Shown: positions 7,974 through 15,193, numbered from the stretch's first letter. The stretch: 21,423 nucleotides of DNA from Lachnospiraceae bacterium UBA7729 (GCA_002482005.1 DLFD01000073.1:1-21423); one strand, 5' to 3'. Made by a program: numbers and translations. The notes: generated by a model from the letters alone, not told the origin.

Positions 7974-8081
7974 ATGGAGATAGTGTTTGAGGAGATTTTT
8001 GGAGAACATAAGGTATATATTGATAGGTACAAGACGCTGCTTATGAATTGCAGAACAGGATACAGGAAAAGGAGGTTTTAA
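7974..8081 (+). other. Short frame of 35 codons directly upstream of the dehydrogenase gene
   Basis: The frame from ATG 7974 to TAA 8079-8081 ends 2 nt before the next start and covers that gene's ribosome site. Its residues (MEIVFEEIFGEHKVYIDRY and on) look protein-like, but there is no good ribosome site before the ATG. It could be a leader peptide or the tail of a lost gene. A second mini-frame of 8 codons (ATG 7931, with AAAGGAG upstream) ends at 7955-7957. Confidence 0.2.
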
Positions 8082-8083
8082 GC

Positions 8084-9031
8084 ATGAAAACAGCATCGAT
8101 CTGCGCCGGAGTCATCGGCTACAGCTACGCATTGAAATTCGCCATGGGGGGAAATGAGGTCTGGGCGCAGAACCGGACAGAGAAGTCTTCCGAACTCGCG
8201 AAGGAAAGGGTCAGGGAGAGCCTGAATTCTCTGGTCACCAATGGGGTATATACAGAAGAACAGGAGAAGGAGATTCTGGCAAGAATTCATTTCACCACCT
8301 CTGTGAAGGAAGCAGTGAAGGATGCGGGCTTTATTCAGGAATCATCCACTGAACACTATGATGTGAAGCATGAGATTGTCAAACAGATTGAGGAATATGC
8401 GCCGGAGGATACGGTGATCGCGTCTTCCACATCGGGCCTTCTGGTGACGGAGATTGCCAAATATGCCCGGCATCCGGAGCGCTTCGTGGGCGGACACCCC
8501 TATAATCCGCCGCACCTGATCCCTCTGGTGGAGATCACAAAAGGAGAGAAGACGGAAGACTGGGCAGTGGAGAAGGCGAAGGAATTCTACAAGGGAATCG
8601 GCATGGAGCCGGTCGTCCTGCAGAAGGAAGCACTGGGCTTCATCTGCAACAGGCTGCAGATGGCTCTCTACCGTGAGGTCGTGAATCTGGTTCTCAGCGG
8701 AGTCTGCACCGTGGAAGATGCGGACAAGGCAGTCACATTTGGCCCGGGCATCCGCTGGGGAATCATGGGGCCGTCTCTGGTTTTTGAGCTCGGCGGCGGA
8801 CAGCATGGCGTCGCAGGCCTGATGACCCATCTGCATGACTCTATATCCCTGTGGCTGAATGATATGGCCGACTGGAAGGAGTTCCCGCCGGAGACGGCGA
8901 AGATTCTCCAGGAGGGTGTCAGGGCGGAGCTTGCGGACCGGCCGGCGGAGATTGGAAACACGCATGAGTCTCTGGAGCAGTATCGGGACAAGATGCTGAT
9001 CGAGATGCTGAAGCTGCACAAGAAACTGTAA
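8084..9031 (+). CDS. 3-hydroxyacyl-CoA dehydrogenase family protein (L-gulonate/carnitine dehydrogenase-like)
   Basis: This 315-residue NAD-dependent dehydrogenase has the two-domain layout of the family: an N-terminal Rossmann domain (1-185) and a C-terminal helical domain (190-315). GHPYNPPHLIPLVE (137-150) holds catalytic His138 and Glu150. The segment GFICNRLQMALYREVVN, later GPGIRWGIMGP, resembles lambda-crystallin/L-gulonate 3-dehydrogenase and carnitine dehydrogenase more than short-chain hydroxybutyryl-CoA enzymes. The likely role is oxidation of a hydroxy acid or hydroxyacyl compound in the cytoplasm. The start at 8084 follows AAAGGAGG closely; an upstream ATG at 8048 would cover that site. 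The first glycine of the dinucleotide motif is Cys7 (C-A-G-V-I-G). The gene stands alone amid degraded sequence, so pathway context is missing. Confidence 0.85.
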   Translation: MKTASICAGVIGYSYALKFAMGGNEVWAQNRTEKSSELAKERVRESLNSLVTNGVYTEEQEKEILARIHFTTSVKEAVKDAGFIQESSTEHYDVKHEIVKQIEEYAPEDTVIASSTSGLLVTEIAKYARHPERFVGGHPYNPPHLIPLVEITKGEKTEDWAVEKAKEFYKGIGMEPVVLQKEALGFICNRLQMALYREVVNLVLSGVCTVEDADKAVTFGPGIRWGIMGPSLVFELGGGQHGVAGLMTHLHDSISLWLNDMADWKEFPPETAKILQEGVRAELADRPAEIGNTHESLEQYRDKMLIEMLKLHKKL

Positions 9032-9322
9032 GGAAGCAGGCAGGACTCACTAATACGGTGGAAACCAGGATAGGGATGGTGCTCCAAATCATCCTGGGTG
9101 TATCAGGATAAGGACGGCCACGGCACACAGATTGACTTATTTGATGTCAATACACTGTATTCAGAATAAAAGTCAGAAAAACCGCGATTTCTGGCATGGC
9201 CACAAATTGTGGCATTTGGGGAAGGATTTCTTTCTTACATGCGGTCTCTTCACTACGAAGTAAGAGACGGAAAGTATCTGTCTCTTCATGCGGAGGAAAG
9301 GCAGCAGGTAAGACTGTAAAGC
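9032..9322 (+). pseudogene. Unidentified broken coding frame
   Basis: Continuing in the same frame as the dehydrogenase, sequence up to a TAA at 9320-9322 reads protein-like in two blocks: YQDKDGHGTQIDLFDVNTLY, then FLAWPQIVAFGEGFLSYMRS onward. They are broken by TAG at 9071-9073 and TAA at 9167-9169. There is no start codon with a ribosome site for the first block. I cannot name the family. The rest of the gap, 9323-9431, shows nothing clear. Confidence 0.3.
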
Positions 9323-9431
9323 CTTTTATCCGGAAAAGGAAGACTGCAGAGAACCCACGCAGGACACTCAATAATTGTCGGTCGGATACGAGAATCATCG
9401 TTTGTTTGACCGGAGCCGGGAGAAGATAGAG

Positions 9432-9610
9432 ATGCAGGAAAAGATATCGATAAGATTTTTTAACGACCGCGAAGTACGGGCTGTCTGGGACGGTAAAGAC
9501 AGTAGATGGCTTTTCTCTGTGCTTGATATTGTTTCGGTTTTAAGAGACGAGGATGATTATCAGAAGACGAGAAATTATTGGAAGTATCTGAAGTCGGAAC
9601 TGTCACAGGA
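9432..9610 (+). pseudogene. BRO-N (phage antirepressor-like) domain, 5' fragment
   Basis: From ATG 9432 the first ~55 residues match the N-terminal BRO domain found in Lachnospiraceae proteins: KISIRFFNDREVRAVWDG, then WLFSVLDIVSVL, then YQKTRNYWKYLKSEL. A fair ribosome site (GGAGAAGATAGAG) precedes it. The match stops near 9600, where the sequence jumps into a Fic-domain fragment in another frame; the BRO frame itself runs on to 9705-9707 without meaning. Intact relatives are longer, with a DNA-binding-type BRO-N followed by further sequence. This copy is truncated and probably non-functional. Confidence 0.7.
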
Positions 9611-9958
9611 CTTCAGCAAATCCATGGCTATCTCTTCGGCAGACTATATGATTTTGCGGGACAGATCCGTCCAAAGAATATGCCCGAAAATGATTACGAT
9701 CAGATAATGGATAAATATATTGAGATGAATGTCGCACACTCTTTTATGGAAGGGAATGGGCGATCTACACGTATCTGGCTCGATATGCTCCTGAAAAAGA
9801 GACTGGGACTTTGTGTTGACTGGAGCAAAGTCGATAAGAAGAATCATCTTCGAGAAGATATCATGAATCGCAAATGTTCCTCCCTTCTTCAGAACACGCA
9901 GTGTCTTTTCCCATTCCATGAAAATGCTCTGTGCCAGGAGATCAGGATGCAGTCGTAG
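9611..9958 (+). pseudogene. Fic/DOC family protein, internal fragment
   Basis: In the frame with stop TAG at 9956-9958 there is a Fic domain: LQQIHGYLFGRLYDFAGQIR, then YIEMNVAHSFMEGNGRSTR, then IWLDMLLKKRLGLCVDWSKV. Fic enzymes AMPylate or otherwise modify proteins through the HPFxxGNGR motif. Here the motif is HSFMEGNGRSTR, with the catalytic histidine kept and proline replaced by serine. Compared with my recollection of relatives, roughly 20-30 residues between FAGQIR and the YIEMN helix are missing, and the N-terminus is replaced by out-of-frame BRO sequence. After WSKVDKKNH the match decays. The gene is a remnant fused by deletion. Confidence 0.7.
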
Positions 9959-10087
9959 ACGACAAAAAGGAGGCTCAGAATGCCACAGACGATGAACAAA
10001 ACGGACATTCCGCAGATTACCGAGTAGATGAACCCTGAGAAGGAAAGTGCAAACAAGAATTAGAGAGGTTGCCGTATGATTTATGGC
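9959..10087. other. Gap with short decayed frames
   Basis: A good ribosome site (AAAGGAGG) precedes ATG 9980, but that frame ends after 15 codons in TAG. Another frame runs acidic (DDKKEAQNATDDEQNGHS) to a TGA without a start. I read these as remnants. No terminator for the minus-strand regulator gene is evident. Confidence 0.25.
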
Positions 10088-10822
10088 TTATCCATGATTC
10101 CTGGCACCGTTTCGGTTTTCTACGATATAAACTTCAAGAGCACTCTTCGCTTTTTTCTCCTGCTCCGATGTTATGGTTATTTTTCCATGCTCCATGGAAA
10201 TGAGTCCATCTTTCCGGAAGGAGAGAAGATTTCGGTTGATGGTGTTGATGGACATGCCGATCTCCTCACTCATCTGCTGGCGTGTTTTTCTGACAACAGA
10301 TGCAGGAGTAGCTGATTGTTCAGGTCTTACATTGGAAACTATGTTTTTCAGGATATATTTCAACAGAATATATTTTGCAGAATAGAAGTTCCGCTCGCCG
10401 CGGTTGTAGCTTGAGAAGTAGAGCTTATGCGCAACATGGCTGCTGACGAAGCGCAGCAGAGCAGGATCGGCATCCATCCATGAGGAAAAAACTTCAACTG
10501 GAAGATATGCTACCAGACATTGAGTGACAGATTCAATCGTAACGGAAGTAGTCGTTTCGCCGGCAAGAAGGGTCACTTCCCCGACAAATGAAGGTGCGTC
10601 GTTTATCTCAATCATAAAGACATTCCCATTCTCAAGCTCGTTGACCACACGAAACGTTCCCCGAACAAGAATACCAATACGGACAAGAGGGGTGTCTTTC
10701 TGTGAGATTGTCTGGTGAGGTTCATATACTTTCAGCTGAAACTGTCCGTCCAGCTTTGATGGAATAGATTTGTCGATCTGGTCCAGCACGGGGTATTTAG
10801 ATCGAAGTTCGCTGTAAGTCAT
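10088..10822 (-). CDS. Crp/Fnr-family transcriptional regulator
   Basis: This 244-residue regulator has an N-terminal cyclic-nucleotide-binding-like fold (about 20-125), a long dimerisation helix (about 125-165) and a C-terminal winged helix with the recognition helix around 180-206 (TRQQMSEEIGMSINTINRNL). There is no FNR-type N-terminal cysteine cluster and no complete cAMP-binding signature, so its effector is unknown. The start at ATG 10820-10822 is preferred over one 57 nt upstream because AAGGAAGG lies 6 nt before it. It lies downstream of, and in the same direction as, the DUF3100/TauE/amidohydrolase operon, but it has its own strong promoter, so it may control that operon. Confidence 0.88.
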   Translation of the reverse strand: MTYSELRSKYPVLDQIDKSIPSKLDGQFQLKVYEPHQTISQKDTPLVRIGILVRGTFRVVNELENGNVFMIEINDAPSFVGEVTLLAGETTTSVTIESVTQCLVAYLPVEVFSSWMDADPALLRFVSSHVAHKLYFSSYNRGERNFYSAKYILLKYILKNIVSNVRPEQSATPASVVRKTRQQMSEEIGMSINTINRNLLSFRKDGLISMEHGKITITSEQEKKAKSALEVYIVENRNGARNHG

Positions 10823-10851
10823 ATCGGACCTTCCTTCATCAGATAATAAGT

Positions 10852-10879
10852 ATGGCGCTGGGAAATTCCTCAGCGCCAT
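10852..10879 (-). repeat. Perfect inverted repeat in the leader of the Crp/Fnr gene
   Basis: ATGGCGCTG (10852-10860) and CAGCGCCAT (10871-10879) are perfect 9-bp arms around a 10-nt loop. It lies between the promoter and the ribosome site, where it could be an autoregulatory operator or an RNA hairpin. No T-run follows, so it is not a normal terminator. Confidence 0.6.
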
Positions 10880-10897
10880 TGCAGTTCTCTGATTCAG

Positions 10898-10925
10898 ATT
10901 ATAGTCTTCACACGGAAGCTGTCAA
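10898..10925 (-). promoter_or_regulatory. Strong promoter of the Crp/Fnr gene
   Basis: On the minus strand TTGACA (10925-10920) and TATAAT (10903-10898) are both perfect, with a 16-nt spacer. Transcription would start near 10891, about 70 nt before the gene. The -35 lies in the hairpin that follows the amidohydrolase stop codon. Confidence 0.75.
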
Positions 10926-10934
10926 ATAGCTTCC
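10914..10934 (-). terminator. Hairpin after the amidohydrolase gene (no T-run)
   Basis: GGAAGCT (10914-10920) and AGCTTCC (10928-10934) form a perfect 7-bp stem with a 7-nt loop, 2 nt past the stop codon. Lack of a T-run makes intrinsic termination doubtful. It may instead be an operator, since it overlaps the next promoter's -35. Confidence 0.4.
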
Positions 10935-10936
10935 TG

Positions 10937-12274
10937 TCAGATCCAGTTTGTCAGCCAGGGATTCTCATCCGCAGCGTGCCCGGTTTCATATCTGATCTTT
11001 TCCATGTCCATTGTGAGAATCTTACGGTCTTTCATAACTGATTTTCCGTCGATAATACTGTGCTTTACGTCTGATCCAGAAGCGCATTCAACGAGTGTGT
11101 GCACCATGTTCTGTGTCGGCCACAGACGGGGACAATCCATATCAATAGCAATCAGGTCAGCAGGCGCGCCTGCCTTAATGCTGCCATCGAGAGCCCCGCG
11201 CAGCGCAGCTCCGCCTCCCCGGACAGCCATACTCAGAAGTGTTTCTGCCGGCATGACAGAGGAGTCAGCAGTTGTGACCCCTCGTTCGACCTGCATCAGG
11301 CTTCTGAACAGTCGGATTTCACGGAACAGGTCAAGTCCACCATGACCCGCACCATCTGAACCAAAACCACAGGAGATATGATCATGCAAAAGCTGGGGAG
11401 TCGGCGGAACACCCTTTCCGCAGTTTGAGAATGGACAGTGGACGACTGGAATATTGTATTCGCGCAGAACATCAATTTCATCCTGTGACAGAAAGATGGC
11501 ATGCGCTGCCAGCATTCGCTGCGGAATCAGCTGCTCCTTCTCCATCCAAATAAATGGGCGTTCTCCGTATCTCTCAATGAATTCAGTTACTTCCGAAGCA
11601 TATTCGTTCAGATGCGTTTCAAACGGGACATTGTCCTCGGTCGATGTCTGCATGACGGCCCGCAGCAAGTCTTCGCTGACAGCCGTCGGAGTAGTAACAG
11701 AGTAGATGGGAGTGATTCTTCCACTGCAGCCGGTAAGAGCGCTCTTCATTTCTCTGAGCCGTTTAATGGCTGCATCAACAGAAGGTGCCCGAAGGCTCTC
11801 AGGAGCGTGCGGACTGTCATTGGTCATGACTGTAAGAAATCCCCTAAGTCCAGACCTTTCATAGACGTCAGCAAAGGCTTCCGGATATTTTCCTCCCGCA
11901 TCGACAAATGAAGTTGTACCTGAGGATATCATCTCCAGTGCGGCAAGCGAAGCGGACAGCTTTGACAGTGATTCTGTCAATCTGCTCTCGAAAGGAACAT
12001 TGACTCTTTTCCAAATCACCGGTTTGACATCGAGAAGGCGTCCCCTGAGGAACTGCTGACTGGTGTGAATATGCCCGTCTGTCAGTCCCGGCATCCAAAG
12101 CAGATCGTCATCGTCATAGGTCTCTTCTGCAGAAAACTGTACTTTGTCATCCGGGCCTGTCATCAGGATCTTTCCATCCTGAACGGCTATAAACTGATTT
12201 GTGGCAATCTTCATCTCCGGCGTAAGGACAGAGGCGTGCCGGATCAGAATATCGCAGTGCAAAGTAGCTGACAT
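10937..12274 (-). CDS. Amidohydrolase, ATZ/TRZ-type deaminase family
   Basis: This 445-residue metal-dependent hydrolase belongs to the superfamily of S-adenosylhomocysteine/guanine deaminases and atrazine chlorohydrolase. Metal and catalytic residues are in order: H68 and H70 (DGHIHTSQQFLRG), H221 (ETHLNE), H258 (AAHAIFL), H279 (VVHCP) and D307 (GSDGAG). The N-terminal 60 and C-terminal 70 residues form the usual composite beta domain (IIDGKSVMKDRKIL near the end). It would deaminate or hydrolyse an N-heterocycle or related amine in the cytoplasm. AGGAGG lies 8 nt before the ATG. It is the last gene of the operon, 18 nt after the TauE-like gene. The substrate is not predictable from the motifs; the transport genes upstream suggest an imported compound. 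Confidence 0.9.
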   Translation of the reverse strand: MSATLHCDILIRHASVLTPEMKIATNQFIAVQDGKILMTGPDDKVQFSAEETYDDDDLLWMPGLTDGHIHTSQQFLRGRLLDVKPVIWKRVNVPFESRLTESLSKLSASLAALEMISSGTTSFVDAGGKYPEAFADVYERSGLRGFLTVMTNDSPHAPESLRAPSVDAAIKRLREMKSALTGCSGRITPIYSVTTPTAVSEDLLRAVMQTSTEDNVPFETHLNEYASEVTEFIERYGERPFIWMEKEQLIPQRMLAAHAIFLSQDEIDVLREYNIPVVHCPFSNCGKGVPPTPQLLHDHISCGFGSDGAGHGGLDLFREIRLFRSLMQVERGVTTADSSVMPAETLLSMAVRGGGAALRGALDGSIKAGAPADLIAIDMDCPRLWPTQNMVHTLVECASGSDVKHSIIDGKSVMKDRKILTMDMEKIRYETGHAADENPWLTNWI

Positions 12275-12292
12275 GATGAAATCCTCCTGACA

Positions 12293-13045
12293 TTACCGCA
12301 GCAGCATGACGAGAGAAAACACGATGGAAAAAACAGCAATTCCCCGCTTCAGTGCCTTCTGCGGAATCTTTCCTGCGGTACTACTCCCGAGCCAGATTCC
12401 GGCCGCATGGGAGATGACTGCAAGGAGTGTGATATTTGCCAGTCCATGAAGGTCCGCCTGGTTTCCATATATGATGATAGCAGGAATGGCGATAAAGATG
12501 GAATCGAACAATGCGGTCCCGACTGCAGTTCTTACCGGAAAACCCATCAGGACCAGAAGGGGCATAACCAGAACAGGACCGCCTGCTCCGGACAATGAAC
12601 AAATGATGGCACAGAGAAATCCAATCATCGCCAGGACCGCAGGGCTGTCAAATGGGACTACCGGTCGGTCACTGCGTGAGCGCAAGATTGCCTCCTGTAC
12701 CAAGATCATGATGCCGGAGATAAGGACGACCAGGTACAGAACGATTTTGATATATGCGGATACGTACTGTCGTCCGAGCAGCGCTCCTGCCAGGCTTCCT
12801 GCAAGTGAACTCAGTCCCAGAATCCATGCTGCCTTTTTCGGTAGTTCTCCCCGCTTGCTGTAACCTGCAGAACCAATCATACCAGAAACGGCAAAGCACA
12901 GAAATGCAAGGAACAGACTTTGAGACGGAGAGAGGCCACATTTTCCCATAAAGAGAATCGGGAGAAGAAAACCGGCGACCCCGCACCAGCCTATGCACAG
13001 GCCGACAAGAAAGCAGCCAGTGACAATCGAAAACAAAACAGTCAT
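12293..13045 (-). CDS. TauE/SafE family membrane transporter
   Basis: This 250-residue protein has about 7-8 hydrophobic segments arranged as two similar halves, as in TauE/SafE permeases. Each half begins with a glycine-rich re-entrant-like segment: GWCGVAGFLLPIL near residue 20 and SLSGAGGPVLVMPLLVL near 150. Family members are proposed to export sulfite, sulfoacetate or other organic anions, and sometimes to import them. The start is 1 nt after the stop of the previous gene with only a weak GGGG ribosome site, so translation is probably coupled. Its place in the operon suggests it moves a product or substrate of the amidohydrolase pathway; that is inference. Confidence 0.85.
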   Translation of the reverse strand: MTVLFSIVTGCFLVGLCIGWCGVAGFLLPILFMGKCGLSPSQSLFLAFLCFAVSGMIGSAGYSKRGELPKKAAWILGLSSLAGSLAGALLGRQYVSAYIKIVLYLVVLISGIMILVQEAILRSRSDRPVVPFDSPAVLAMIGFLCAIICSLSGAGGPVLVMPLLVLMGFPVRTAVGTALFDSIFIAIPAIIIYGNQADLHGLANITLLAVISHAAGIWLGSSTAGKIPQKALKRGIAVFSIVFSLVMLLR

Positions 13046-13046
13046 A

Positions 13047-13493
13047 TCAGATAGCCCCTGTCAGCTTCAGGACCAGTTGCGCGATCAGAAGGGATCCCAG
13101 GAATGTACCGGTCATGACAAGAAGAGCAATGATGATATAACGCCATCCTGATTTGATGAATGCCTTCAGCTGATTGCTGATCGACATTCCGGCATAAGCC
13201 CCGACCATCGTGAGAGGGGCGGTAAAGTTGATTTTACCGGCGGCATCGATCACGAATTTGGAAATAGGTGATATCGGACATGCCGCAAGCAACCCGAGAA
13301 TTGAGCAGTAAGCAACGGTAGGAAGCTTGAGCGGAATAATGGCCTTGAGCCCTGCCGCACAGAGTGCAATCACACACAGAACAAGAACGCCCGGAAGAGA
13401 TTCTGTGACGGAAGCATTGAAACCGATCTTATTAGCAAGAAGCATTCCGGCACCGGTAACGCCGAGTGTAAAAAGCCAGTCCCTGATTCTCAT
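13047..13493 (-). CDS. Small integral membrane protein, partner of the DUF3100 protein
   Basis: This 148-residue protein is almost entirely hydrophobic, with about four to five membrane segments and short polar loops (LKAIIPLKLPTVAYCSILG; LTMVGAYAGMSISNQLKAFI). I do not recognise a named family. Its ATG overlaps the stop codon of the DUF3100 gene by 4 nt and is preceded by AGGAGGG about 8 nt away. The 1-nt gap to the TauE-like gene downstream places it in one translational unit. Tight coupling with a larger membrane protein suggests a two-component transporter. Confidence 0.8.
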   Translation of the reverse strand: MRIRDWLFTLGVTGAGMLLANKIGFNASVTESLPGVLVLCVIALCAAGLKAIIPLKLPTVAYCSILGLLAACPISPISKFVIDAAGKINFTAPLTMVGAYAGMSISNQLKAFIKSGWRYIIIALLVMTGTFLGSLLIAQLVLKLTGAI

Positions 13494-14341
13494 GACAGCT
13501 CCCTCCTTCCATATTTCGTGATGCGGCCGATCTTCGGTTCAAGTTTACGGTACATCCAGTTGCAGAGTGGAATACCGATGAAGATTGCCATATAGATACC
13601 GTCGATTCCGGAGATCGTTTCGCTCGCTGCAGCAAAAGCAGCAATTTTGTCAGCATACACCGGCATCAGTTCTGAGAGTGATGCGACAGCAGAGGACATC
13701 AGAATGCCAGCTCCAACGCCAGATGCCATTCCAAGCGCATAAGGATGAAAGACTCCCATGGCGGCAAACATAGATGCCATGAATCCGAAGTAGATGGTTC
13801 CGACCATTCCGACCACAATGTAGACGGACAGGCTTCCCTGTGCCTCCGGTGAACTCGCTCCGAACATATCCTGCATCAGCGCAAGATTTGTTTCACGGTT
13901 AATGGAGTGGCAGGCTCCGATCGACTCTCTTTTAAGTCCCAGCATCAGCGCGATTGGAAGTGATAGGAATATCGTCCCAAGATTACCAAATTCCTGAAGA
14001 AGCAGTGCAGGCCCTGCAGATGCAACCGTTACGATGTTTGCTCCTGCATTTATTCCAAGCTTTGCAATAAATGGGAGTATTGCGACACCGACCAGCCCGG
14101 AAGCCGCCTTTACTTTCTTGTCATCGAGTATTTTCAGAACACTCGGACCGGTCAGAAGCCCAAGCGCCAGTGAGAAGAAAATCGGAAAGATGATGAACGT
14201 TCCCTTCCATACGGGAATCTTGATCTGTCCAATCGAGTCCGCGATCAGGATGAACAGAAAAGCAAGTAGGTAGATGATCCATTCACTCTTTATGCGGTCC
14301 CTAAGATTTGAATACGGGTAGGTTTTTGAATTCTTAGCCAT
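13490..14341 (-). CDS. DUF3100 family membrane protein
   Basis: This 283-residue protein has about eight membrane segments. It matches my recollection of DUF3100 proteins: LLQEFGNLGTIFLSLPIALM, then the KRESIGACHSINRETNLALM loop, then FHPYALGMASGVGAGILMSS and ETISGIDGIYMAIFIGIPL. The role is unknown; the fold and operon suggest transport. The start at ATG 14339-14341 is preferred over an in-frame ATG 30 nt upstream because AAAGGAGG lies just before it. It is the first gene of the four-gene operon and overlaps the next gene by 4 nt. Confidence 0.85.
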   Translation of the reverse strand: MAKNSKTYPYSNLRDRIKSEWIIYLLAFLFILIADSIGQIKIPVWKGTFIIFPIFFSLALGLLTGPSVLKILDDKKVKAASGLVGVAILPFIAKLGINAGANIVTVASAGPALLLQEFGNLGTIFLSLPIALMLGLKRESIGACHSINRETNLALMQDMFGASSPEAQGSLSVYIVVGMVGTIYFGFMASMFAAMGVFHPYALGMASGVGAGILMSSAVASLSELMPVYADKIAAFAAASETISGIDGIYMAIFIGIPLCNWMYRKLEPKIGRITKYGRRELS

Positions 14342-14370
14342 GAGCACCACCTCCTTTGATTGATATTGCA

Positions 14371-14376
14371 AGTATA
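14371..14376 (-). promoter_or_regulatory. -10 box before the DUF3100 operon
   Basis: TATACT lies on the minus strand 29 nt before the start codon, in a sequence with no good -35, which fits a promoter that needs an activator. Confidence 0.4.
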
Positions 14377-14415
14377 AGGGTTGAAGTCAGAATAAAATAT
14401 CCCAAATGGGTGATT

Positions 14416-14435
14416 TTTGAAAAATGTTTTTCGAA
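14416..14435. repeat. Inverted repeat upstream of the DUF3100 operon
   Basis: TTTGAAAAA (14416-14424) and TTTTTCGAA (14427-14435) form 9-bp arms with one mismatch around TG. It lies about 40-60 bp upstream of the -10 box, the position of a class I or II activator site, so it may be the target of the Crp/Fnr-family regulator. The palindrome CCCAAATGGG at 14401-14410 is adjacent. Confidence 0.45.
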
Positions 14436-14455
14436 TAAAGTAGATGATCTAGTTA

Positions 14456-14510
14456 ATGTATCATAAAGGAAAAAGCAATATGATACATATGAAAAGCCTT
14501 TTTGATACAT
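14456..14510. repeat. Three TGATACAT half-sites upstream of the recombinase
   Basis: ATGTATCA at 14456-14463 is inverted relative to TGATACAT at 14481-14488 and 14503-14510. The cluster lies just before the recombinase gene, where serine resolvases bind to recombine and to repress themselves. It is a candidate res-type site. Confidence 0.5.
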
Positions 14511-14526
14511 AAGGAGAGACAGCAAT

Positions 14527-15090
14527 ATGCTCATAGGATATATCAGAGTCAGTACGGCAAGCCAGAAGTATGATCGCTAGCTGGACCAGCTTATAGAATA
14601 TGGTGTGGATGAGCGAAACATCTACGAAGAGAAGATATCTGGCACAAAGAGCGACCGCCCGGAACTGAATCGGATGCTGGAAGAGCTGAAGGAAGGAGAC
14701 GTTGTCGTTGTTGCTGACCTTACAAGGATCAGTCGGTCTTCTAAAGACCTTCTTGCCATCGTCGACAAGATCAAGGAGAAGAAGGCGGGGATAAAAAGCC
14801 TCAAGGACACGTGGCTTGATACGACATCGAACAATCCATACCAGCAGTTTCTCTTGACTGTCATGAGCGGGTTGTCTCAGCTTGAGTGGGACCTTATAAG
14901 CACCCGTGTTAAAGAAGGCATGGAAGCTGCCAAGAAGCGCGGGCACTATGCCGGCAGGCCGAAAACTGAAGCCGATAATAGAGCGGTTGTTCGGAAGATG
15001 GGGACTGCCGGGATGCGAGTATGTGATATCGTGACAGCTACGGGGCTGTCACGAAGCACTGTGAACCGGATTCCTGGGAGGCAGAAATAA
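14527..15090 (+). pseudogene. Serine recombinase (resolvase/invertase), amber-disrupted
   Basis: From ATG 14527, with AAGGAG upstream, the frame reads MLIGYIRVSTASQKYDR, then a TAG codon at 14578-14580 (codon 18), then LDQLIEYGVDERNIYEEKIS to a TAA at 15088-15090, 187 residues in all if read through. Relatives have glutamine at this position, so a CAG to TAG change explains it. Catalytic Ser9, the ADLTRISRSSKDL segment, the long dimer helix and a C-terminal helix-turn-helix (VCDIVTATGLSRSTVNRI) are all otherwise intact, so the mutation is probably recent. Re-initiation at ATG 14605 would lack the catalytic serine. TAG is used as a normal stop at the end of cas1, which argues against recoding. 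Natural suppression or a sequencing error remains possible. Confidence 0.85.
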
Positions 15091-15193
15091 GATGTACGTT
15101 CAGTACGGGAAATTATTGTTTCACGATACTGCGAATCATCAAATTCAAAGATCAAGCTATTATTGAGCAGACACTATGATATAATTCTGCTAA

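Noticed and set aside
9196..9429. 77-codon + frame before the BRO fragment
   Set aside because: Basic, low-quality residue content without a ribosome site; another frame of the same stretch reads more protein-like.
14578..14580. TAG read as an amino acid (recoding)
   Set aside because: TAG ends cas1 normally in the same window, so a simple nonsense mutation is more likely.
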